64,000 nt of DNA from Hoylesella nanceiensis DSM 19126 = JCM 15639. GTDB lineage: Bacteria; Bacteroidota; Bacteroidia; Bacteroidales; Bacteroidaceae. Made by a program: the position numbers and the translations under genes. Location: the NCBI RefSeq assembly GCF_000379965.1, contig NZ_KB904327.1:434001-498000 (forward strand), written 5' to 3'. Below are positions 29,026-38,838 of this stretch, piece by piece. Each line of letters starts with the position of its first letter. The stretch's first letter is position 1. The notes under the pieces were generated by a model, which ran no database searches, was not told where the DNA came from, and worked only from the letters and a program-made list of their open reading frames with translations.

Positions 29026-29113
29026 AAAAGCAATTCTTTTACATGCTAATAGCATTGAGATTACATTGTAAAAGCATTTTTATTACATCACAAAAGCATA
29101 GCTTTTAAAATAG
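29026..29113. repeat. Four-unit 22-bp intergenic array, copy E
   Basis: Units start at 29026, 29048, 29070 and 29092. Cores are GCAATTC, GCATTGA, GCATTTT and GCATAGC, and the second linkers are TTTT, GATT, TATT and TTTT. It lies 326 bases after uvrA and 775 bases before glnS, far from either gene. Confidence 0.85.
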
Positions 29114-29465
29114 GACAGCTGTTCCTTTATCAAATAACTTCAAATCTACTACATTTAAGATCTAAAGAACTTTCACTCAACATATTATATATTAAGAACT
29201 TACAGAGTTATAAATTTAAGTAGAATAATCAAATTTTGGAATATAATCTCTTAGAAACTCCATTTCATTAAGATACCTATTTAGTATAATCTTTCAGACA
29301 AATTAATCCTCTTAACATTGAATAATGCAGCCAAAATGTTTGTCGATAATTTGTGTTTTATTTACATCTAATTTGTAATCAAACGTTAATATGTTTTATA
29401 TTTTAACAGTAAAGCGAAGAATAGTTTAAAACTTTGCAATGCAAACTCAACCTATATATACTAAG

Positions 29466-29495
29466 AATGCCCAACTCTTCACAGAGCTAGGCATT
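29466..29495. ncRNA. Possible small-RNA hairpin
   Basis: AATGCC and GGCATT form the outer stem and CTCT/AGAG the inner stem, with 3-nt internal loops and a TCAC tetraloop. A near-match to a -7 box (AAACTTTGC, one base off TAnnTTTGC) lies about 30 bases upstream on the + strand. No RNA family is recognised; this is a structural candidate only. Confidence 0.25.
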
Positions 29496-29832
29496 TAAAC
29501 CAATAGGTATTAGTCTTTTAAAGGTAAAAAGATTGTATTCAGGATAACGTGTACAAAGATAATCTTTTTAGTGTAAAAGACCAAATATTTCAGAAAGATA
29601 ATTATCTTTTTACATTAAAAAGAAATATTAAAATCACGCTTATCAAACGTAAAGGCAAGCCATAGTTATATATAATTATTGCTAAAAAGAAAAGCCTTTA
29701 ATAGGCATTTAGAAAAGAACAAAAAATAAAATATATTTAATTGGATCAGTATCTAAATGTGATGAAAACTACAATAGCATAAAACAAATTAAATAAAGTG
29801 CATTAATAATGTAATAAAACCTCTTTTATTGC

Positions 29833-29864
29833 TTTGTTCTTCACCCTATTTTAAGTATCTTTGC
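29833..29864 (+). promoter_or_regulatory. Promoter for glnS-dedA
   Basis: TTTG (29833-29836), exactly 19 bases, TATCTTTGC (29856-29864): a full consensus Bacteroidota promoter 25 bases before the glnS ATG. Confidence 0.75.
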
Positions 29865-29888
29865 ACGCATAATTAACATCATAAAGTT

Positions 29889-31607
29889 ATGACAACATTA
29901 GAAGGTAACAATACAGAAGAAAAGAAAACTTTAAGTTTTGTAGAGCAATTGATTGAACAAGACCTTGCAGAAGGTAAGAACGGAGGTAGAATTCAAACAC
30001 GTTTTCCACCCGAACCAAATGGTTATCTTCACATAGGACACGCCAAAGCGATTTGTATGGACTTTGGTGCTGCAGAGAAATATAAAGGTATTTGTAACCT
30101 AAGATTCGATGATACCAACCCAAGTAAAGAGAATAATGAATATGTAGACAATATTCTTAACGACATTAAATGGTTGGGCTTTAAATGGGAAAACATTTAT
30201 TATGCATCGGATTATTTTGAAAAATTATGGGATTTTGCAGAATGGCTCATCAATAAAGGACTTGCTTATATCGATGAACAAAGCGCAGAAGAAATAGCAA
30301 AACAAAAGGGAACTCCAACAACTCCAGGTGTTAATTCTCCTTATAGAGATCGCCCTATCGAAGAGAGTTTGGCACTTTTTAGAGCAATGAACACTCCTGA
30401 AGCAGTTGAAGGTAGCATGGTATTGCGTGCTAAACTAGATATGGCTAACTCTAATATGCACTTCCGTGATCCTATTATTTATCGTATAATACATACTCCA
30501 CACCATAGAACTGGAACCAAATGGAATGCATATCCAATGTATGATTTCGCACATGGACAAAGCGATTACTTTGAAGGTGTAACTCATTCTATATGTACTC
30601 TTGAGTTTGTTCCTCATCGTCCATTATACGATAAGTTTGTTGATTTCTTGAAAGAAAAAGACAATCAAATGGACAACCTACATGATAATCGTCCTCGACA
30701 GATTGAGTTTAACCGCTTGAACCTCACCTATACAATGATGAGTAAGCGCAAACTCCTTGCTTTAGTCGAAGAAAATCTAGTGTCAGGATGGGACGATCCA
30801 CGTATGCCTACATTGTGTGGAATGCGCAGAAGAGGCTATTCTCCTGAAAGTATACGTAACTTTATCGATTCTATTGGATACACTAAGTTCGACGCTCTCA
30901 ATGACATGGCACTATTAGAGGCTGCTGTTAGAGATGATTTGAACAAGAAAGCAATTCGTGTTTCTGCTGTACTTAACCCTGTAAAGCTAGTTATCACTAA
31001 CTATCCTGAAGGTGAAATAGAGCAATTAGAGGCAGTAGATAATCCTGAAGACAAAAACAGTAAGACTCATACTATTGCCTTCTCAAAGAACTTATGGATT
31101 GAAAGAGAAGACTTTATGGAAGACGCACCAAAGAAATTCTTCCGTATGTCACCAGGCAAAGAGGTACGCTTAAAGAATGCTTATATCGTTAAATGTACTG
31201 GATGTACAAAAGATGCTGAAGGCAATATCGTTGAAATTCAAGCTGAATATGACCCAACAAGCAAGAGTGGACTTGAGGGAGCGAACCGTAAAGTCAAAGG
31301 AACTCTACACTGGGTGTCAGCAGATCAATGCAAGAAAGCAGAGGTTAGAATATACGATAGATTATTTAATGTAGAAAACCCATCGGCAGATGAGAGAGAT
31401 TTCAGAGAGCTATTGAATCCTGAAAGCAAGACTGTTCTAACCGATTGTTATATCGAAGATTATGCAGCAGATATGCAACCAGGACAATATTTGCAGTTCC
31501 AAAGAATTGGATACTTTATGAAAGACCTCGATTCTACAAATGAACAACCAATCTTTAACAAAACTGTTGGTTTGAAAGATACATGGGCTAAACAAAATAA
31601 AGGATAG
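29889..31607 (+). CDS. glnS: Glutaminyl-tRNA synthetase
   Basis: GlnRS charges tRNA-Gln directly with glutamine. The 572-residue class I synthetase has the HIGH motif in PPEPNGYLHIGHAKAI (near residue 40) and the KMSKS-type loop as MSKRKL (near 281). FDDTNPSKE and HRTGTKWNAYPMYDFAHG are typical of the family. Two C-terminal beta-barrel domains complete it. The direct route implies the organism need not rely on GatCAB for Gln-tRNA. The dedA-like gene follows 6 bases after the stop and is probably co-transcribed. Confidence 0.96.
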   Translation: MTTLEGNNTEEKKTLSFVEQLIEQDLAEGKNGGRIQTRFPPEPNGYLHIGHAKAICMDFGAAEKYKGICNLRFDDTNPSKENNEYVDNILNDIKWLGFKWENIYYASDYFEKLWDFAEWLINKGLAYIDEQSAEEIAKQKGTPTTPGVNSPYRDRPIEESLALFRAMNTPEAVEGSMVLRAKLDMANSNMHFRDPIIYRIIHTPHHRTGTKWNAYPMYDFAHGQSDYFEGVTHSICTLEFVPHRPLYDKFVDFLKEKDNQMDNLHDNRPRQIEFNRLNLTYTMMSKRKLLALVEENLVSGWDDPRMPTLCGMRRRGYSPESIRNFIDSIGYTKFDALNDMALLEAAVRDDLNKKAIRVSAVLNPVKLVITNYPEGEIEQLEAVDNPEDKNSKTHTIAFSKNLWIEREDFMEDAPKKFFRMSPGKEVRLKNAYIVKCTGCTKDAEGNIVEIQAEYDPTSKSGLEGANRKVKGTLHWVSADQCKKAEVRIYDRLFNVENPSADERDFRELLNPESKTVLTDCYIEDYAADMQPGQYLQFQRIGYFMKDLDSTNEQPIFNKTVGLKDTWAKQNKG

Positions 31608-31613
31608 GAAATA

Positions 31614-32288
31614 ATGGATTGGTTCACAAGTATAATAGACCAAATAAGAAACTTTCCGGAACTGCTTAACACGCTTTTAGAGCATTTAAATTATGGAACT
31701 ATCTTCTTTTTAATGCTTCTTGAAAGTACAGTTATTCCTGTTCCGTCTGAGTTTGTAGTGTCTCCTGCAGCCTATAAAGCTGCTTCTGGAGAGCTAAACG
31801 TATGGCTTGTTATCTTATTCGCAACACTTGGAGCAAATGTTGGTGCATCAATTAACTACATTGCAGGCTACTATTTAGGAAGACCTGTTATCTATCGCTT
31901 TGCTAATAGCAAGTGGGGCAAGATGTGTTTGCTTAACCAAGAGAAGGTAGAAAAGAGTGAAAAATACTTTGATAAGAATGGAAAAGCAGCTACAATAACA
32001 GGTCGTTTAATTCCAGGTATTAGACACTTGATATCTATTCCTGCAGGACTCACACGAATGAACTATTGGAAATTCTTTCTTTACACAACCATTGGAGCAA
32101 CTGTTTGGCACTCTATTCTAGCTGCAATGGGTTGGTATCTTCATTCAATAGTACCTCAAGAGCAACTTCATGAGAAGATAATGGAATACGGAGAATATAT
32201 CAAATTCATCATTCTTGGTATCGCTGTTATTGCCATTCTCTTCTTCTTAGTAAAGAGAATAGTAAAGAATAAGAAGAAAGAAGTTTAG
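31614..32288 (+). CDS. DedA-family membrane protein
   Basis: The 224-residue protein has about five hydrophobic segments and the DedA/SNARE-associated signature: an early E-x-x-x-x-P in ESTVIPVPSEF, then GANVGASINYIAGYYLGRP and the conserved TGRLIPGIRHLISIPAG with its Arg and Pro. DedA proteins are linked to lipid (undecaprenyl phosphate or phospholipid) translocation and membrane homeostasis; the substrate here is not known. It is second in the glnS operon and ends at a shared terminator. Confidence 0.9.
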   Translation: MDWFTSIIDQIRNFPELLNTLLEHLNYGTIFFLMLLESTVIPVPSEFVVSPAAYKAASGELNVWLVILFATLGANVGASINYIAGYYLGRPVIYRFANSKWGKMCLLNQEKVEKSEKYFDKNGKAATITGRLIPGIRHLISIPAGLTRMNYWKFFLYTTIGATVWHSILAAMGWYLHSIVPQEQLHEKIMEYGEYIKFIILGIAVIAILFFLVKRIVKNKKKEV

Positions 32289-32363
32289 TTGAAAGAAAAC
32301 AGAACGATTGATATTTGAATTCAAGCTATTTAATCATTAATCGTCCTTTACAAAGAAATAAGA

Positions 32364-32405
32364 AAGAAGTCGCTCATATTTGAATTTCAAAATGAGCGAC
32401 TTCTT
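32364..32405. terminator. Bidirectional terminator between dedA and fcl
   Basis: A perfect 14-bp stem (AAGAAGTCGCTCAT and its complement) encloses a 14-nt loop that is itself self-complementary (TTTGAA/TTCAAA). It lies between two convergent genes, with A-rich and T-rich flanks that could serve both strands. Confidence 0.75.
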
Positions 32406-32465
32406 ACTTTAATATATTCGGAATCGAAATATAATCTATTGAGAACTAAGATGCTAATAAAGCTT

Positions 32466-33641
32466 CTATACTTTGTTTAAGCTTTCCTTATACCAATCGA
32501 ATAAACGTTGAACACCTTCTTCAATCTCTACACTATGGCGCCAACCAAGTGCATTTAGCTTTTCAACACTAATCAACTTGCGTGGTGTACCATCAGGTTT
32601 TGAAGCGTCAAAGCAAATCTCTCCACTAAAATCAATAACTTTCTTAACCAAGAAAGCTAAGTCTTTTATTGTTATTTCTTTACCTGTTCCGATATTAATA
32701 TGGCAGTTTCTAATTTCTCCTAGAGATGGTATTGCTCCTCCTCTACCCACACTTTCGTTTCTATCTACAGCACCATCAGTCTTTGAACCATAACAAACAG
32801 AAGAATATTTGTCTATCCCTATTATATCTTTAAAGTCGACATTCAATAGCAAATGCACACAAGCATCGGCCATATCTTCGCTCCATAAGAACTCACGCAA
32901 AGGTGTTCCAGTACCCCAAAGCTCAACTTTATTATCAGAAATGCCATACTTTTCTAATGTAGATAAAATCACATTTTTATCACATTCACCATTAACTCCA
33001 ACTACAGGGCGTAGATTTAAGTCTTGTTTTATCGAGTTCCAATCATTTTCATGAACAAGTTTTGCAAGATAAATCTTACGCATCATTGCAGGCATAACAT
33101 GACTATTCTCTAAATGAAAGTTATCGTTTGGACCATAAAGATTCGTTGGCATCACTGCAATATAATTGGTTCCATATTGCAAGTTATAGCTTTCGCACAT
33201 CTTTAAGCCCGCAATTTTTGCAATAGCATACTCCTCATTAGTATATTCAAGCGGTCCTGTTAATAACGATTCTTCAGTTATTGGCTGTGGAGCTGCTTTG
33301 GGATAGATACATGTTGAGCCCAAAAACAAGAGTTTTTTCACGCCATGTTTATAGGCCTGCCCTATTACATTGCACTGCATTTGCATATTTTGCATAATGA
33401 AATCAGCACGATATATAGAGTTAGCCATAATGCCTCCAACAAATGCAGCGGCAAGAACTACCACCTCGGGACGTTCCTTTTCAAAGAAAGAAGCAACGCT
33501 ATTTTGGTCTGTTAAGTCGAGTTCAGAGTGTGTTTTACCAATAAGATTATGATAACCTCTATTCTTTAGGTTCTTCCAAATAGCCGAACCAACCAGTCCT
33601 CTGTGTCCTGCAACATATATTTTGGTATCTTTCGATAGCAT
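32466..33641 (-). CDS. fcl: GDP-L-fucose synthase
   Basis: This epimerase-reductase converts GDP-4-keto-6-deoxy-mannose to GDP-L-fucose. The 391-residue short-chain dehydrogenase begins with the Rossmann motif GHRGLVGSAI and has the serine of GSTCIYP and the catalytic YxxxK as YAIAK. It is about 60-70 residues longer than the E. coli enzyme. The extra sequence lies around residues 195-235 (DWNSIKQDLNLRPVV) and near 280-300, which I recall as usual for Bacteroidales. It is the last gene of manC-gmd-fcl, 20 bases after gmd. Confidence 0.93.
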   Translation of the reverse strand: MLSKDTKIYVAGHRGLVGSAIWKNLKNRGYHNLIGKTHSELDLTDQNSVASFFEKERPEVVVLAAAFVGGIMANSIYRADFIMQNMQMQCNVIGQAYKHGVKKLLFLGSTCIYPKAAPQPITEESLLTGPLEYTNEEYAIAKIAGLKMCESYNLQYGTNYIAVMPTNLYGPNDNFHLENSHVMPAMMRKIYLAKLVHENDWNSIKQDLNLRPVVGVNGECDKNVILSTLEKYGISDNKVELWGTGTPLREFLWSEDMADACVHLLLNVDFKDIIGIDKYSSVCYGSKTDGAVDRNESVGRGGAIPSLGEIRNCHINIGTGKEITIKDLAFLVKKVIDFSGEICFDASKPDGTPRKLISVEKLNALGWRHSVEIEEGVQRLFDWYKESLNKV

Positions 33642-33661
33642 ACTTACGATATTATTAGAGT

Positions 33662-34735
33662 TTAATCTTTATGGTGTAATTTATCAACATACTCCAAATC
33701 GTGTTGCACCATCAATCGAACTAACTCTTTAAATGATGTCTTTGTTGGATTCCAACCAAGCTTTTCTTTTGCTTTAGAAGGGTCTCCTAAGAGCTGTTCT
33801 ACCTCACATGGACGGAAATATTTAGGGTCTACTTCAACCAACACACGATTAGTTGCGACATCAATACCACGTTCTTCTACTCCACTTCCTTCCCAACGAA
33901 GTTCTATTCCTGCTTCTTTAAAAGCTAAATCGCAGAACTCTCGCACGGTATGCATCTCTCCTGTTGCAATCACAAAGTCGTCTGCTTCAGGCTGTTGGAG
34001 CATCAACCACATACATTCCACATAGTCTTTAGCATATCCCCAGTCACGTCTTGCATCTAAATTACCTAAATATAGTTTATCTTGATAGCCCTTTGCGATG
34101 CGTGAAGCAGCAAGAGTTATCTTTCGAGTTACGAAAGTTTCACCTCTACGTTCACCTTCATGATTGAATAATATACCATTACAACAGTACATTCCATAGC
34201 TTTCTCTATAATTTTTTACAATCCAATAGCCATATAATTTAGCTACTGCATAAGGAGAACGAGGATAGAATGGAGTTGTTTCTCTTTGTGGAATTTCTTG
34301 TACTTTACCATATAATTCAGATGTAGAAGCCTGATATATACGGCAAGTTTTATCAAGTTGACAGATACGTACAGCCTCTAACAAGCGTAAAACACCAATA
34401 GCATCGGTATCCGCAGTGTATTCTGGCACATCAAAAGACACCTTTACATGGCTTTGTGCTGCAAGATTATAGATTTCAGTAGGACGGATTTCGCCAATAA
34501 TTCTAATCAAAGAAGAAGAGTCTGTCATATCTGCCCAATGCAAATTAACGAGTCTTTTCTGCTTCATATCTCTCACCCATTCGTCTAAATACAAGTGTTC
34601 TATACGACCAGTGTTAAAAGATGACGATCTTCTTAATAGTCCATGAACTTCATATCCTTTATCTATTAGGAACTCTGCAAGATGAGAACCATCTTGACCA
34701 GTAATGCCTGTAATAAGTGCTATCTTCTGATTCAT
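33662..34735 (-). CDS. gmd: GDP-mannose 4,6-dehydratase
   Basis: Gmd makes GDP-4-keto-6-deoxy-mannose from GDP-mannose, the first committed step to GDP-fucose. The Rossmann motif is [14 protein letters not shown]; the active site has STSELYGK and the YxxxK in [11 protein letters not shown] place the start at the ATG at 34735 ([16 protein letters not shown]), which aligns with the family N-terminus. An ATG 27 bases further upstream would overlap manC. The spacing to manC from the chosen start is 13 bases. The length of 357 residues is normal. Confidence 0.94.
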   Translation of the reverse strand: MNQKIALITGITGQDGSHLAEFLIDKGYEVHGLLRRSSSFNTGRIEHLYLDEWVRDMKQKRLVNLHWADMTDSSSLIRIIGEIRPTEIYNLAAQSHVKVSFDVPEYTADTDAIGVLRLLEAVRICQLDKTCRIYQASTSELYGKVQEIPQRETTPFYPRSPYAVAKLYGYWIVKNYRESYGMYCCNGILFNHEGERRGETFVTRKITLAASRIAKGYQDKLYLGNLDARRDWGYAKDYVECMWLMLQQPEADDFVIATGEMHTVREFCDLAFKEAGIELRWEGSGVEERGIDVATNRVLVEVDPKYFRPCEVEQLLGDPSKAKEKLGWNPTKTSFKELVRLMVQHDLEYVDKLHHKD

Positions 34736-34748
34736 TGCTTTCTTTCTA

Positions 34749-35816
34749 TCAATTTTCATCACGAAACTGTCTGATTCGTTGCTCTTCAGACATCTTACAT
34801 ATTAATAATTTACCATCTTGTTCTGCCACAATATATCCATCTAAGCCTTGAATAATTACTTGCTTAGCTTGTGTTGTGTGAATGATACAGTTACGAGATT
34901 CAAATAACTTAATATTATTTCCTATGCAACTATTTCCATATAGGTCATTCTTTGTGTGCATAAGTAGTGATCCCCATGTACCAAGGTCACTCCAACCAAA
35001 GTCTGATGGGAAGACAAATATTTCGTCAACTTTCTCCATAATAGCATAATCCACAGATATATTCTCACATTCAGGATAACGTCTGTCGATCTCTTCTTGC
35101 TCTTTTTCAGTTCCATAGATGGGTAACATTCCTTCAAAAATCTTGCTCATCGCAGGCTGATAAATACGGAATGCATTGACAATTGTACTTACATTCCAAA
35201 TAAATATACCTGAATTCCAAAAATAGTTATTATGTTGAATATACTCTGTAGCTGTTTCTAAATCGGGTTTTTCACGAAAAGAATCAACTCTAAAGATTTC
35301 ATTATTAAGTGGGGAACCTAGGCGTAAATCTGCTTGAATGTATCCATATCCAGTTTCAGGACGAGTTGGTTTCATTCCAAGAGTTACAATAGAGTCGGTT
35401 TCGCTCGTAAATTTTAGAGATGCTGTGATAACTCTTCTAAACTCATCTACATCGGTTACAATAGCATCACTTGGTGCAACAACAATGTTTGCTTTAGGAT
35501 CTTGCGACTTAATTCGCCAACTTACATAAGCAATACATGGTGCGGTGTTACGACGACAAGGTTCTAACAAAATATTAGACTCGTTGAGTTCAGGAAGTTG
35601 TTCCTTTACTAATGACAAATATTTACGATTGGTTACAACCCAAATATTTTCTTTTGGGCATATTCCACTAAATCTATCGATTGTCAATTGTATTAAAGTA
35701 CGTCCAACTCCTAATACATCTATAAATTGTTTAGGTACATCTGCAGTGCTCATAGGCCAAAACCTACTGCCTACGCCACCTGCCATTATCACCAAATGAT
35801 TATTATTGTGACTCAT
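34749..35816 (-). CDS. manC: Mannose-1-phosphate guanylyltransferase
   Basis: ManC makes GDP-mannose from mannose-1-phosphate and GTP. The nucleotidyltransferase signature [13 protein letters not shown] lies at residues 11-23, followed by PKQF; the 355-residue length shows that the phosphomannose-isomerase domain of bifunctional enzymes is absent. With gmd and fcl it forms a complete route from mannose-1-phosphate to GDP-L-fucose. In Bacteroidales fucose is placed on capsule, O-antigen and O-glycosylated proteins; no glycosyltransferase lies alongside to say which. A -7 box is at 35840-35847. Confidence 0.93.
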   Translation of the reverse strand: MSHNNNHLVIMAGGVGSRFWPMSTADVPKQFIDVLGVGRTLIQLTIDRFSGICPKENIWVVTNRKYLSLVKEQLPELNESNILLEPCRRNTAPCIAYVSWRIKSQDPKANIVVAPSDAIVTDVDEFRRVITASLKFTSETDSIVTLGMKPTRPETGYGYIQADLRLGSPLNNEIFRVDSFREKPDLETATEYIQHNNYFWNSGIFIWNVSTIVNAFRIYQPAMSKIFEGMLPIYGTEKEQEEIDRRYPECENISVDYAIMEKVDEIFVFPSDFGWSDLGTWGSLLMHTKNDLYGNSCIGNNIKLFESRNCIIHTTQAKQVIIQGLDGYIVAEQDGKLLICKMSEEQRIRQFRDEN

Positions 35817-35839
35817 AGGTATCTCTTTTTTATAATCTA

Positions 35840-35847
35840 CAAATATA
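35840..35847 (-). promoter_or_regulatory. -7 box for manC-gmd-fcl
   Basis: On the minus strand TATATTTG lies 24 bases before the manC ATG. No -33 box is clear. Confidence 0.4.
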
Positions 35848-35992
35848 GTATAAATAATCTGATTATAGAAATTTTAAACGCTGTTTTTATTCTATAACTA
35901 CGATAAACAAAGGTTCTTTAGGCTTATCTATCATTGATGATGACAATGTTTTATTTATAACATAAATACTTCTTTCTATTTGACTAGGTTTC

Positions 35993-36080
35993 AAAAACAA
36001 TGCTTTCACGATGTAAAAGCTATCTTTTTAGTGTACAATTACACTGCTTTTACAATGTAACAACAATGCTTTTATGATGA
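35993..36080. repeat. Four-unit 22-bp intergenic array, copy F
   Basis: Units start at 35993, 36015, 36037 and 36059. The cores of units one and four are ACAATGC, that of unit three is ACACTGC, and the second half of unit three reads ACAATGT. This copy shows both kinds of dyad centre well. It lies in the gap 35817-36278 between the manC promoter and the nqr terminator; nothing else is seen there. Confidence 0.88.
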
Positions 36081-36162
36081 GAAAATAAACCTCTATTTAT
36101 CAAAATATATTATGTAATAAGGTAAGAAAAGATTTATTAGAAAATTGTTAAGATAGAAATAG

Positions 36163-36226
36163 ACAAAAAAAAGAAAAGTACAGCATTCATTGTAGTAAGA
36201 AATTACTCAACAAAAACTGTACCTTT
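36163..36226 (-). terminator. Terminator of the nqr operon
   Basis: On the minus strand AAAGGTACAG pairs with CTGTACTTTT (one G-T pair) and is followed by a run of eight T. A second small hairpin (CTCGTTT/AAACGAG, 36241-36261) lies between it and the nqrF stop. Confidence 0.75.
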
Positions 36227-36278
36227 CGTTATCTGTGACTCTCGTTTATCTTGCAAACGAGATCTTTCTCATTTTCAA

Positions 36279-37550
36279 TTAACCGAAGTTATCGAACATA
36301 ATGCTCTCAGGTTCAACACCAATACTATACAACATATCTTGTACTGCCTTAGACATTGGACCAGGACCACACATGTAATATTCAATATCTTCAGGTGCAT
36401 CGTGATCTTTAAGATATGTTTCATACATCACTTGGTGTACAAATCCTGCTGTATAAGGAACTCCTGCTTCATCTGCTTTAGGGTCTGGACGGTCTAAAGC
36501 TAAATGGAAATGGAAGTTAGGATATTCTTTTTCTAGAGCATGGAAGTCCTCTAAGAAGAATGCTTCACTTAGTGAACGAGCACCATAGAAGTAGTGCATT
36601 TCACGGTCACGAGTGTGCAATGTCTTAAGCATATGCATGATTTGGGCACGCAAAGGAGCCATACCTGCTCCACCACCAACCCATATCATCTCTTTCTTTG
36701 AGTTGAAAATAGGATGGAAATCACCATAAGGTCCACTCATAAGAACTTTATCCCCTGGCTTACGAGAGAAGATATAAGAACTTGCAATACCTGTTGGCAC
36801 ATCTTGGAAGCCTACTTCTGGACGTGGTTTAAATGGTGTTGTTGCAATACGAACTGTTAGAGTTATGCGATCACCTTCTGCAGGATAGTTCGCCATTGAG
36901 TATGCTCTTACAGTATCTTCTGGATTATGTGCTTTCAAAGAGAATATGTTAAAGTTCTCCCAAACTGGTACATACTCTTCCCCGATATCATTCTTATCGA
37001 AATCTTTATCGTAATCAATGCAATCGTAAGCAGGAATCTTTATCTGTGCATAAGAACCTGGAATAAAGTCCATGTGCTCTCCTGGTGGAAGCTCAACAAT
37101 AAACTCTTTAATGAAAGAACTTACGTTCTTATTCGAAATAACGGTGCATTCCCACTCTTTTACACCCATAACACTTTCGGGAACTTTAACCTTTAAGTCG
37201 CTCTTTACTTTACATTGACAACCTAAGCGCCAATTATCTTTAATTTCTTTACGTGTGAAATGAGAACGTTCAGAATCGAGAATCTCTCCTCCACCCTCAA
37301 CAACTTGAAGCTTACATTGTCCACAACTAGCTTTACCTCCACACGCAGAAGGAAGGAATATACCATTCTCATTCAGTGTATTCATTACTGAATTTCCCTG
37401 TTCCACAGATAATTCCTTTTCTCCATTAATGTTTATTTTAACATTACCACTTGGTGATAAGAACTTCTTTGCTATCAATAAGACAACAACTAATAGAAGA
37501 ATAATAACCAAAAAGACAATAATGCTAACAATAATAAAACTTTGATTCAT
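36279..37550 (-). CDS. nqrF: Na+-NQR subunit F (NADH-oxidising)
   Basis: NqrF accepts electrons from NADH and passes them through FAD and a 2Fe-2S centre into the sodium-pumping quinone reductase. The 423-residue product has one N-terminal membrane helix (about 5-28). The ferredoxin domain has cysteines in LPSACGGKASCGQCK and LGCQC. The FAD motif is RAYSMANYP and the NADH-binding motif is GGGAGMAPLRAQ. The C-terminal MFDNFG is typical. It is the last gene of the operon and lies just before the strong terminator. Confidence 0.96.
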   Translation of the reverse strand: MNQSFIIVSIIVFLVIILLLVVVLLIAKKFLSPSGNVKININGEKELSVEQGNSVMNTLNENGIFLPSACGGKASCGQCKLQVVEGGGEILDSERSHFTRKEIKDNWRLGCQCKVKSDLKVKVPESVMGVKEWECTVISNKNVSSFIKEFIVELPPGEHMDFIPGSYAQIKIPAYDCIDYDKDFDKNDIGEEYVPVWENFNIFSLKAHNPEDTVRAYSMANYPAEGDRITLTVRIATTPFKPRPEVGFQDVPTGIASSYIFSRKPGDKVLMSGPYGDFHPIFNSKKEMIWVGGGAGMAPLRAQIMHMLKTLHTRDREMHYFYGARSLSEAFFLEDFHALEKEYPNFHFHLALDRPDPKADEAGVPYTAGFVHQVMYETYLKDHDAPEDIEYYMCGPGPMSKAVQDMLYSIGVEPESIMFDNFG

Positions 37551-37577
37551 AACTTATTAGTTTTCTTCTTCTTTTAA

Positions 37578-38204
37578 TTAAATCTTAATTCCACTAAAAC
37601 ACATCATTGCTAATGCCATCAAACCAACGGTAATGAAAGTAATTCCAAGTCCTTGTAATGGTTTAGGAACATCGCTATATTGCATCTTTTCACGAATAGC
37701 TCCCATAGAAGTAATAGCAAGTGTCCAACCAAGTCCACTACCAATAGCATACACAATACTATCTGCTACACTCTTAATTGCCTGAGTATTTGATGCATCC
37801 ATATTCACTCTTTGTTGCATAAACAATGAAGCTCCCATGATTGCACAGTTTACAGCAATCAAAGGAAGGAAGATTCCAAGAGCTGCATACAATGAAGGTG
37901 AATACTTTTCTACTGCCATTTCAACTAATTGAGTGATACCTGCAATAACTGCAATGAATAGAATAAAACTTAAATAGCTTAAGTCTGCGCCTTCGATAAG
38001 CAAGTCGGGACCTAATACTTTTGTTTGCAATAAATAGTTAATTGGCAATGTTACAAACAATACGAATGTAACTGCAAGACCTAATCCCAATGAGGTTTTT
38101 ACGTTCTTCGATACCGCTAAGAATGAACACATTCCTAAAAAGAATGCGAAGATCATATTATCTACGAAGATAGATCTAAAGAATAAACTTATTAAATGTT
38201 CCAT
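37578..38204 (-). CDS. nqrE: Na+-NQR subunit E
   Basis: NqrE is an integral membrane subunit that helps hold the intramembrane iron centre and the sodium path. The 208-residue product has six hydrophobic segments and the family start [21 protein letters not shown] use the ATG at 38204; an in-frame upstream start at 38234 would add ten residues not seen in relatives and overlap nqrD. The chosen start is one base from the nqrD stop, so the two are coupled. Conserved cysteines are present in GMCSFLAVS and VNCAIMGAS. Confidence 0.94.
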   Translation of the reverse strand: MEHLISLFFRSIFVDNMIFAFFLGMCSFLAVSKNVKTSLGLGLAVTFVLFVTLPINYLLQTKVLGPDLLIEGADLSYLSFILFIAVIAGITQLVEMAVEKYSPSLYAALGIFLPLIAVNCAIMGASLFMQQRVNMDASNTQAIKSVADSIVYAIGSGLGWTLAITSMGAIREKMQYSDVPKPLQGLGITFITVGLMALAMMCFSGIKI

Positions 38205-38205
38205 T

Positions 38206-38832
38206 TTACTTTCTTCCTTTATCAAAATAAGCACGATGAACCCAAATAACTACTCCTAAAAGTATCAACGCCATTGCTGGCATTGTCATCATACCATTAT
38301 TTAAATAACCTGCATCATACACTCCTTGTGGAATTATTTGGAGACCTAATAAAGAGCCTCTTCCAAAGAATTCACGGAAAGCTCCAACGATAACTAATAT
38401 CAAAGCATAACCTAATCCGTTTCCTATTCCATCTAGGAAGCTAGGCCAAGGCTTGTTCATCATTGCGAAAGCTTCGAGTCGTCCCATAAGAATACAGTTG
38501 GTAATAATCAATCCAACATATACTGAAAGGGCAACACTCACGTCGTAAACAAATGCTTTTAATACTTGACTTACAATTGTAACAAGTGCAGCAACTACCA
38601 CCAATTGAACAATAATTCTTATTCGTGTTGGAATGGTATTGCGCATTATTGAAATAATTACATTTGAGAATGCAGTGATGATTGTAACAGCTAATCCCAT
38701 AACAATTGCGGGTTTTAACTGTGATGTTACAGCCAAAGCACTACAAATACCCAACACCTGAACCAAGATAGGATTATCTAGGTTAAGCGGTGTGAATAAA
38801 ACTTCTTTGTTTTGTTTTGAAAATAATGACAT
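38206..38832 (-). CDS. nqrD: Na+-NQR subunit D
   Basis: NqrD is the pseudo-symmetric partner of NqrE in the membrane. It has 208 residues and six hydrophobic segments, with cysteines in [10 protein letters not shown] and [14 protein letters not shown], which supply iron ligands with those of NqrE. It lies 6 bases after nqrC and one base ahead of nqrE. No length anomaly is seen. Confidence 0.94.
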   Translation of the reverse strand: MSLFSKQNKEVLFTPLNLDNPILVQVLGICSALAVTSQLKPAIVMGLAVTIITAFSNVIISIMRNTIPTRIRIIVQLVVVAALVTIVSQVLKAFVYDVSVALSVYVGLIITNCILMGRLEAFAMMNKPWPSFLDGIGNGLGYALILVIVGAFREFFGRGSLLGLQIIPQGVYDAGYLNNGMMTMPAMALILLGVVIWVHRAYFDKGRK

Positions 38833-38838
38833 GATCTA

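Larger units (their letters stand above)
28700..29888. other. 1.2-kb gene-free gap before glnS
   Basis: This is the largest gap in the window. It holds the uvrA terminator, array E (29026-29113), a nested hairpin (29466-29495), a 9-bp inverted repeat AAAAAGATT/AATCTTTTT (29526-29569), a perfect 16-bp palindrome AAAGATAATTATCTTT (29594-29609) and the glnS promoter. No open frame in it looks coding. The sequence is very AT-rich throughout. Confidence 0.6.

Noticed and set aside
29887-30123. Minus-strand open frame opposite the glnS start
   Set aside because: It is antisense to a well-supported synthetase N-terminus and has no independent signals.
34736-34762. Upstream ATG for gmd at 34762
   Set aside because: It would overlap manC and add nine residues absent from the family N-terminus; the ATG at 34735 fits better.
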